Source: JBIOUF01 sp044866695
GTDB lineage: Bacteria; Actinomycetota; Actinomycetes; Propionibacteriales; Nocardioidaceae
DNA: 10,643 nt
Assembly (NCBI GenBank): GCA_044866695.1
Contig: JBIOUF010000107.1
Coordinates: forward strand, 1 to 10,643
Direction of reading: 5' to 3'
A program made the position numbers and the translations under genes. Positions 5,490-10,643 of the stretch are shown here, in pieces. The notes beneath the pieces were generated by a model. The model saw only the letters and a program-made list of their open reading frames with translations, did no database searches and was not told the origin of the DNA. Position 1 is the stretch's first letter, and every line of letters starts with the position of its first letter.

Positions 5490-6367
5490 CCCCCTTCACC
5501 ATCCCGAGCCCCAGCGAAGGGGTGTGGTACCTCGGGCCGCTGCCGCTCCGCGGCTACGCCCTGTGCATCATCGCCGGCGTCGTCGCCGCGGTGTGGATCG
5601 GTGAGCGGCGCTGGGTCGCCCGCGGCGGCCGGTCGGGTCAGGTCGCCGACGTCGCGGTCTGGGCGGTGCCGTTCGGCATCGTCGGCGGCCGGCTCTACCA
5701 CGTCCTGACCGACAGCGGCTGCTACGTCGGCGGCGGCGACCGCTGCGACGGCGTCTACAAGGGTCCGTGGGGGGCGCTGTACATCTGGCAGGGCGGCCTG
5801 GGCATCTGGGGCGCGATCGCGCTCGGCGGCGTCGGCGCCTACATCGCGGCGCGCCGCGCGGGCATCCGGTTCCCGCCGTTCGCCGACGCCATGGCCCCGG
5901 GCATCCTGGTCGCCCAGGCGATCGGCCGCTGGGGCAACTGGTTCAACCAGGAGCTGTTCGGCAAGCCGCTGGACGCCTGGTGGGCGCTGGAGATCCCCGA
6001 CGTCGGCAAGCGCCCCGAGGGATACCAGCAGTACGACACCTTCCACCCGACCTTCCTGTACGAGTGCCTGTGGAACCTCGGTGCCGCCGCCTTCGTGGTC
6101 TGGGCCGACCGGAGGTTCCGGCTCGGCCACGGCCGCGTCTTCGCGCTCTACGTCATGGCGTACTGCGCCGGGCGTGGCTGGATCGAGTACCTGCGCATCG
6201 ACCCGGTGGAGGCCAGCGACGTCTTCGGCCTGCGCCTGAACGTGTGGACCTCCATCGTGCTGTTCCTGGGCGCCGCGGCGTACTTCGTCGTCGTCGGGCG
6301 CCGCCACCCCGGCCGGGAGGAGCAGGTGCTGCGGGACCCGGCCGCCGAGCCGAGCGAAACCGGCTGA
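5486..6367 (+). CDS. lgt: Prolipoprotein diacylglyceryl transferase
   Basis: A 293-residue inner-membrane enzyme that moves diacylglycerol from phosphatidylglycerol to the lipobox cysteine of prolipoproteins. The Lgt signature GRWGNWFNQELFG is at residues 147-159, with the essential-type Arg148 and Asn151/Asn154. Other landmarks are PLPLRGYAL near residue 18 (Arg22, Tyr24), GGRLYHVLTD, YIWQGGLGIWG, HPTFLYE (187-193) and GRGWIEYLRID (229-239). Several hydrophobic spans agree with a seven-span protein. E. coli has a histidine before GGL; this protein has Gln102, an allowed difference as actinobacterial homologues vary there. The start is GTG 5486 with GAGGAGGA at 5472-5479 six bases upstream, overlapping the Sco gene stop by 4 bp. 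The C-terminal tail beyond about residue 271 is short and charged. Confidence 0.97.
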   Translation: MTPFTIPSPSEGVWYLGPLPLRGYALCIIAGVVAAVWIGERRWVARGGRSGQVADVAVWAVPFGIVGGRLYHVLTDSGCYVGGGDRCDGVYKGPWGALYIWQGGLGIWGAIALGGVGAYIAARRAGIRFPPFADAMAPGILVAQAIGRWGNWFNQELFGKPLDAWWALEIPDVGKRPEGYQQYDTFHPTFLYECLWNLGAAAFVVWADRRFRLGHGRVFALYVMAYCAGRGWIEYLRIDPVEASDVFGLRLNVWTSIVLFLGAAAYFVVVGRRHPGREEQVLRDPAAEPSETG

Positions 6368-6398
6368 CCGGGTCGTCGCGGGGGCGGCTCCTCGGCCC

Positions 6399-6486
6399 GG
6401 TTGTGGCCGATGACGACAGCTCGGCCCGGCGTGTCGTTGCGGTTCCGGGCCACAAGGGCGGATCCGTGCAGGCATCGGCCACAACC
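6399..6486. promoter_or_regulatory. Overlapping inverted repeats between lgt and the VIT gene
   Basis: A perfect 14-bp inverted repeat (GGTTGTGGCCGATG at 6399-6412, CATCGGCCACAACC at 6473-6486) encloses a second perfect one (GGCCCGG 6423-6429, CCGGGCC 6445-6451). A competing set exists: TTGTGGCC (6401-6408) can pair with GGCCACAA (6448-6455), enclosing ACGACA (6413-6418) with TGTCGT (6432-6437). The two sets cannot both form. CTCGGCCCGG also occurs twice directly (6391-6400, 6420-6429). The region starts 32 bp after the lgt stop. It could be a terminator without a U-tract, a folded leader or 3' UTR, or a mobile palindrome remnant. Confidence 0.5.
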
Positions 6487-6563
6487 CCGCCGACCCGCCC
6501 ACTCAGGTGGCCGGCGAGGTGAGGCAAGACTGTCCTTGGATGTGCGGGCGACCGGGGGCGGGC

Positions 6564-6577
6564 TAGCGTCACGCCTA
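6564..6577 (+). promoter_or_regulatory. Candidate -10 element giving a leaderless VIT transcript
   Basis: TAGCGT at 6564-6569 fits the actinobacterial TANNNT -10 consensus and lies 7 nt before the ATG at 6577, so transcription would begin at or next to the A of the start codon. No ribosome binding site is present in the preceding 15 nt, which agrees with a leaderless mRNA. A weak -35-like TTGGAT at 6536-6541 has an overlong 22-bp spacer. Confidence 0.45.
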
Positions 6578-7302
6578 TGAGCGGGGACGGCGTCGCACAC
6601 CCGGTCGGGCACGAGCATCCCGACGTCACCGGTGGCTGGCTGCGGCCGGCGGTGTTCGGCGCGATGGACGGCCTGGTCTCCAACGTCGCGCTGATCGCGG
6701 GGGTGGCCGGCGGGACGCGGGGGGCGGGGGAGCCCACGGCGGTCGTGCTGGCCGGACTGGCCGGCCTCGCCGCGGGCGCGTTCTCGATGGCGGCCGGCGA
6801 GTACACCTCGGTGGCCAGCCAGGCCGAGTCGGCGCGCCGCGAGATCGCCAAGGAGCGCCGCGAGATCGAGGCCAACCCGGCCGCGGAGATCCACGAGCTG
6901 GCCGAGGCGTACGTCGAGAAGGGCGTCGACCAGGCGCTGGCCGACGAGGTCGCCCAGCAGATCCACCGCGACGTCGAGCGCGCGGTCGCGGTGCACGCCC
7001 AGGAGGAGCTCGGCGTGGACGTGCGCGAGCTGCCCTCGCCCGCCCTGGCCGCGGGGTCGTCCTTCGTGTCGTTCGCGATCGGGGCGATGGTGCCGCTGCT
7101 GCCCTACCTGCTCGGTGCGCACGGCCTGCTGCCGGCGTTGGCGCTGGCCCTGGCGGCGCTGTTCGGGTGCGGCGCGCTGGTCACCCGGCTGACGGTGCGG
7201 CCGTGGTGGTACGGCGGGGCTCGGCAGCTGCTCCTGGGCGGGCTGGCCGCGGCGGCGACGTACGGTTTCGGCGCGCTGGTCGACAGCAGCGGCATCACGT
7301 GA
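6577..7302 (+). CDS. VIT1/CCC1 family divalent metal (Fe/Mn) transporter
   Basis: A 241-residue membrane protein of the VIT1/CCC1/nodulin-like family, which moves Fe(II) or Mn(II) out of the cytosol. The first membrane segment carries GAMDGLVSNVALIAGV with the family aspartate (Asp31); the second carries GAFSMAAGEYTSVASQAE (Met71, Glu75). Between spans 2 and 3 lies a long hydrophilic helical region (about 83-150) rich in Glu and Arg, with REIAKERREIEANPAAEIHELAEAY laid out like the cytosolic metal-binding domain of VIT proteins; I infer Glu94, Glu97, Glu104, Glu107, Glu110 and Glu114 as candidate ligands. Three more hydrophobic spans follow. A short N-terminal GHEHPD may add histidine ligands. 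It stands 209 bp from lgt with its own likely promoter, so it is probably not part of the trp-lgt unit. Confidence 0.92.
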   Translation: MSGDGVAHPVGHEHPDVTGGWLRPAVFGAMDGLVSNVALIAGVAGGTRGAGEPTAVVLAGLAGLAAGAFSMAAGEYTSVASQAESARREIAKERREIEANPAAEIHELAEAYVEKGVDQALADEVAQQIHRDVERAVAVHAQEELGVDVRELPSPALAAGSSFVSFAIGAMVPLLPYLLGAHGLLPALALALAALFGCGALVTRLTVRPWWYGGARQLLLGGLAAAATYGFGALVDSSGIT

Positions 7303-7316
7303 GGACCCGCCGGTCC
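7303..7316 (+). terminator. Small hairpin directly after the VIT stop codon
   Basis: GGACC (7303-7307) and GGTCC (7312-7316) form a perfect 5-bp stem with a CGCC loop, starting at the base after the TGA. No T-tract follows. Position suggests 3'-end formation for the VIT transcript, but the stem is short. Confidence 0.3.
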
Positions 7317-7386
7317 GAGCCGGGCCACGGGCGCAGACCCGCAGGTCAGCGGGCGGACGTGGTGCGGGCGCGACCCCGCGATGCGG

Positions 7387-7392
7387 TAGTGT
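7387..7392 (+). promoter_or_regulatory. Candidate -10 element for gltB
   Basis: TAGTGT fits TANNNT and would start transcription near 7399, giving a leader of about 112 nt. No convincing -35 is seen. The interval where the -35 should be overlaps a short dyad, GCGGG (7364-7368) and CCCGC (7375-7379), which could be an operator. Confidence 0.4.
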
Positions 7393-7447
7393 TTCCACTC
7401 CGCCTGGGCCAATGTCGTCCCGCGCAGCCCTGCCCGCCCGCGTTCCC

Positions 7448-7473
7448 CGGCCGCTCGCCCGCGCGAGCGGCCG
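7448..7473 (+). promoter_or_regulatory. Perfect 11-bp hairpin in the gltB leader
   Basis: CGGCCGCTCGC (7448-7458) and GCGAGCGGCCG (7463-7473) pair perfectly around the 4-nt loop CCGC. If the -10 at 7387 is right, the hairpin is in the transcribed leader, ending 37 nt before the gltB ATG and 24 nt before its ribosome binding site. It is the most stable simple hairpin I found in the window. There is no T-tract, so attenuation, transcript stability or a protein target are all open. Confidence 0.5.
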
Positions 7474-7510
7474 TCTGGGTCCACCGACGACGACTCCGGA
7501 GGGTGGCCGA

Positions 7511-10500
7511 ATGCACGCACTGCCCCCGCCCCAAGGGCTCTACGACGGCCGTCACGAGCACGACTCGTGCGGCGTCGCGTTCGTCGCGACGCTGAGCGGT
7601 CTCGCCAGCCACGACATCGTCGCCAAGGCGATCACCGCGCTGCGCAACCTCGAGCACCGTGGGGCCGTCGGCTCCGAGCCGGACTCCGGCGACGGCGCGG
7701 GCATTCTGATGCAGGTGCCGGACCGGTTCTTCCGGTCCGTCGTCGACTTCGACCTGCCGCCGATGCACGCCTACGCGGTCGGCACCGCCTTCCTCGCCGG
7801 GGACGACGACGAGGTGGCCAAGTCGCGCCGGCGGATCGAGGAGATCGCCGCGGAGGAGCAGCTCACCGTGCTCGGCTGGCGCGACGTGCCCACCGACCCG
7901 AGCCTGCTCGGCCGCACGGCGCGCGGCGTGATGCCGGCCTTCGCCCAGCTGTTCGTGGCGGCGGCCGGGGAGCGGCTGATGGGCATGGCGCTGGAGCGGC
8001 GGGCGTACTGCCTGCGCAAGCGTGCCGAGCGCGAGCTGGACGTGTACTTCCCGTCGCTGTCGGGCCGCACCATCGCCTACAAGGGCATGCTGACCACCGA
8101 CCAGCTCGACCAGTTCTACCCCGACCTGGTCGACGAGCGGGTGACCAGCGCGGTCGCCGTGGTGCATTCGCGGTTCTCCACCAACACCTTCCCGAGCTGG
8201 CCGCTGTCGCACCCGTTCCGGTTCATCGCGCACAACGGCGAGATCAACACCGTGATGGGCAACCGCAACTGGATGCGGGCCCGCGAGGCGCTGCTGGCCA
8301 GCGACCTGGTGCCGGGGGACCTGGAGCGGCTCTACCCGATCTGCACCCCCGGCGCGTCGGACTCCGCGTCGTTCGACGAGGTGCTCGAGCTGCTGCACCT
8401 CGGCGGCCGCAGCCTGCCCCACTCGGTGCTGATGATGATCCCGGAGGCGTGGGAGAACCACACCGAGATGGACTCGCGGCGGCGGGCGTTCTACGAGTTC
8501 CACGCCGCGCTCATGGAGCCGTGGGACGGCCCGGCCTGCGTGGTGTTCACCGACGGCACCCAGGTCGGCGCCGTGCTGGACCGCAACGGGCTGCGGCCCA
8601 GCCGGTACTGGGTCACCGACGACGGGCTGGTGGTGCTCGCCTCCGAGGTCGGCGTCCTGGACCTCGACCCGGCCAGCATCGTGCGCAAGGGCCGGCTCAA
8701 GCCGGGCCGGATGTTCCTGGTCGACACCTCCGAGCACCGCGTCGTCGAGGACGAGGAGATCAAGTCCGAGCTCGCCGAGGAGCACCCGTACGACGAGTGG
8801 CTGCACGCCGGGCTGATCCGCCTGGGCGACATCCCCGCCCGCGAGCACGTCGTGCACACCCACGCCTCGGTGACCCGGCGGCAGCAGGTCTTCGGCTACA
8901 CCGAGGAGGACAAGCGGGTCCTGCTCGCGCCGATGGCCAAGACCGGCGCGGAGCCGATCGGCTCGATGGGCACCGACACGCCCATCGCGGCGCTGTCGGA
9001 GCGGCCGCGGATGCTGTTCGACTACTTCAGCCAGCTGTTCGCCCAGGTCACGAACCCGCCGCTGGACGCGATCCGCGAGGAGCTGGTCACCAGCCTGCTC
9101 AACGCCATCGGGCCCGAGGGCAACCTGCTGCGGCCCGGCCCGGCGTCGTGCCGGCAGGTCAAGCTGCCCTTCCCGGTCATCGACAACGACGACCTGGCCA
9201 AGCTGCGTCACATCAACCGCGACGGCGACATGCCCGGCTTCATCACCCACGTCGCACGCGGCCTCTACGACGTGGGCGGCGGCGGGGAGGCCCTGGCGGC
9301 CAAGCTCGACGAGCTGTGCGCCGAGGTGTCCCAGGCGATCGCCGACGGCGCGCGGATCATCGTCCTGTCGGACCGGCACTCCACCGCGGAGCTGGCGCCG
9401 ATCCCGTCGCTGCTGATGACCGGCGCGGTGCACCACCACCTGGTCCGCGAGAAGACCCGCACCCGGGTCGGCCTGGTCGTCGAGGCCGGCGACGTCCGCG
9501 AGGTCCACCACGTCGCCCTGCTGATCGGCTACGGCGCGGCGGCGGTGAACCCGTACCTGGCCATGGAGTCGGTCGAGGACCTGGCCCGCGACGGCTACTA
9601 CGTCGACATCCCCGGAGAGCAGGCGGTCCGCAACCTGGTCAAGGCGCTCGGCAAGGGCGTCCTCAAGGTGATGAGCAAGATGGGCGTGTCCACCGTCGCG
9701 TCGTACACGGGCGCGCAGATCTTCGAGGCGGTCGGCCTGTCCCAGGCCGTGGTCGACCGGTACTTCACCGGCACCACCTCGAAGCTGGGCGGCGTCGACA
9801 TCGACACGCTGGCCGAGGAGGTGGCGCGGCGGCACCGCACCGCCTACCCCACCGACGGCCTGCCCACCGCGCACCGGTCGCTGGAGGTGGGCGGGGAGTA
9901 CCAGTGGCGCCGCGAGGGCGAGCCGCACCTGTTCGACCCCGAGACGGTGTTCCGGCTGCAGCACTCCACGCGCACGGGCCGGTACGACGTGTTCAAGGGC
10001 TACACCGCCCGCGTCGACCAGCAGTCCGAGCGGCTGATGACCCTGCGCGGGCTGTTCCGGGTGCGGTCGGCCGAGGAGCTCGGCCGCGCGCCGGTCCCGC
10101 TGGAGGAGGTCGAGCCGGTCTCGGAGATCGTGCGGCGGTTCTCCACCGGCGCCATGTCGTACGGGTCGATCAGCAAGGAGGCCCACGAGACCCTCGCCAT
10201 CGCGATGAACCGCATCGGCGGCAGGTCCAACACCGGCGAGGGCGGCGAGGACCCCGACCGGCTCTACGACCCGGAGCGCCGCTCGGCGGTCAAGCAGGTC
10301 GCCTCCGGCCGCTTCGGCGTCACCGCGGAGTACCTCACCAACTCCGACGACATCCAGATCAAGATGGCCCAGGGCGCCAAGCCCGGCGAGGGCGGCCAGC
10401 TGCCCGGGCACAAGGTGTACCCGTGGGTGGCCAAGACCCGGTACAGCACGCCCGGCGTCGGCCTGATCTCCCCGCCGCCGCACCACGACATCTACTCCAT

Positions 10501-10643
10501 CGAGGACCTCGCCCAGCTCATCCACGACCTGAAGAACGCCAACCCCGCGGCGCGGGTGCACGTGAAGCTCGTGGCCGAGGTCGGCGTCGGCACGGTCGCC
10601 GCCGGGGTGTCCAAGGCGCACGCGGACGTCGTGCTGATCTCCG
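7511..10643 (+). CDS. gltB: Glutamate synthase large (alpha) subunit, 3' end beyond window
   Basis: The first 1044 codons of the roughly 1500-residue NADPH-GOGAT large subunit, which forms two glutamates from glutamine and 2-oxoglutarate. The N-terminal propeptide is 19 residues, then Cys20 in HEHDSCGVAFV is the Ntn amidotransferase nucleophile. The glutaminase domain continues with NLEHRGAVGSEPDSGDGAG, SRFSTNTFPSW (220-230) and HNGEINT-x-MGNRNW (241-254). The central domain covers roughly 440-800 (APMAKTGAEPIGSMGTDTP, RPRMLFDYFSQLFAQVTNPPLDAIRE). The FMN synthase domain follows with STGAMSYGSISKEAH (878-892), SNTGEGGEDP (906-915), QIKMAQGAKPGEGGQLPG and HHDIYSIEDL. The window ends before the GHDGGTGA motif, the 3Fe-4S cysteines and the beta-helix. 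ATG 7511 has GGAGGG 7 nt upstream (7498-7503). No frameshift is seen; gltD is expected downstream. Confidence 0.98.
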   Translation, partial: MHALPPPQGLYDGRHEHDSCGVAFVATLSGLASHDIVAKAITALRNLEHRGAVGSEPDSGDGAGILMQVPDRFFRSVVDFDLPPMHAYAVGTAFLAGDDDEVAKSRRRIEEIAAEEQLTVLGWRDVPTDPSLLGRTARGVMPAFAQLFVAAAGERLMGMALERRAYCLRKRAERELDVYFPSLSGRTIAYKGMLTTDQLDQFYPDLVDERVTSAVAVVHSRFSTNTFPSWPLSHPFRFIAHNGEINTVMGNRNWMRAREALLASDLVPGDLERLYPICTPGASDSASFDEVLELLHLGGRSLPHSVLMMIPEAWENHTEMDSRRRAFYEFHAALMEPWDGPACVVFTDGTQVGAVLDRNGLRPSRYWVTDDGLVVLASEVGVLDLDPASIVRKGRLKPGRMFLVDTSEHRVVEDEEIKSELAEEHPYDEWLHAGLIRLGDIPAREHVVHTHASVTRRQQVFGYTEEDKRVLLAPMAKTGAEPIGSMGTDTPIAALSERPRMLFDYFSQLFAQVTNPPLDAIREELVTSLLNAIGPEGNLLRPGPASCRQVKLPFPVIDNDDLAKLRHINRDGDMPGFITHVARGLYDVGGGGEALAAKLDELCAEVSQAIADGARIIVLSDRHSTAELAPIPSLLMTGAVHHHLVREKTRTRVGLVVEAGDVREVHHVALLIGYGAAAVNPYLAMESVEDLARDGYYVDIPGEQAVRNLVKALGKGVLKVMSKMGVSTVASYTGAQIFEAVGLSQAVVDRYFTGTTSKLGGVDIDTLAEEVARRHRTAYPTDGLPTAHRSLEVGGEYQWRREGEPHLFDPETVFRLQHSTRTGRYDVFKGYTARVDQQSERLMTLRGLFRVRSAEELGRAPVPLEEVEPVSEIVRRFSTGAMSYGSISKEAHETLAIAMNRIGGRSNTGEGGEDPDRLYDPERRSAVKQVASGRFGVTAEYLTNSDDIQIKMAQGAKPGEGGQLPGHKVYPWVAKTRYSTPGVGLISPPPHHDIYSIEDLAQLIHDLKNANPAARVHVKLVAEVGVGTVAAGVSKAHADVVLIS

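Noticed and set aside
7346..10621. Minus-strand open frame of 1091 codons opposite gltB
   Set aside because: It is the same GC-bias shadow effect. The plus strand encodes an intact GltB with all expected motifs, and the antisense product shows no recognisable domain.

Overview
The window comes from a very GC-rich genome with strong GC bias at third codon positions, frequent GTG starts and stop/start overlaps. The gene set (trpCBA, an HGxxPAAW small protein, DUF2752, DUF4190, a Sco1-like lipoprotein, lgt, a VIT transporter, gltB) points to Actinomycetota. The order trp genes, then lgt, then gltB is familiar from that phylum. A Nocardioides-like member of the Propionibacteriales is my best guess, but no marker here settles the family.

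Layout. (1) Positions 1-280 hold the 3' end of a plus-strand gene, most likely the Trp biosynthesis-associated membrane protein usually found beside trpE/trpC; its tail contains an in-frame 9-bp repeat. (2) Positions 281-597 hold no gene but a tandem array of about eleven 22-bp units in two related sub-families. (3) Two small membrane protein genes follow on the plus strand: HGxxPAAW (598-798) and DUF2752 (828-1283). (4) A convergent minus-strand gene for a proline-rich DUF4190 membrane protein (1343-1702) splits the trp cluster. (5) trpC, trpB and trpA run from 1848 to 4813, with trpB and trpA overlapping by 4 bp. (6) A Sco1/SenC copper-chaperone lipoprotein gene (4806-5489) overlaps trpA by 8 bp and lgt (5486-6367) by 4 bp, so trpB-trpA-sco-lgt looks like one translationally coupled unit. 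(7) A 209-bp gap carries overlapping inverted repeats, then a VIT/CCC1 family metal transporter gene (6577-7302) that looks leaderless. (8) A 208-bp leader with a perfect 11-bp hairpin precedes gltB (7511 to window end), the glutamate synthase large subunit, which is cut off by the window.

Functionally, the core is tryptophan synthesis from CdRP (IGP synthase, then tryptophan synthase beta and alpha). It is joined to lipoprotein maturation, with Lgt encoded directly after a lipoprotein that should be its substrate, and to nitrogen assimilation (GltB). The coding part is mostly conventional. The least explained material is non-coding: the 22-bp array at 291-534, the alternative-pairing region at 6399-6486, the gltB leader hairpin, and the dyad between the divergent DUF4190 and trpC genes. 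I saw no tRNA, rRNA, insertion sequence, CRISPR array or phage gene.
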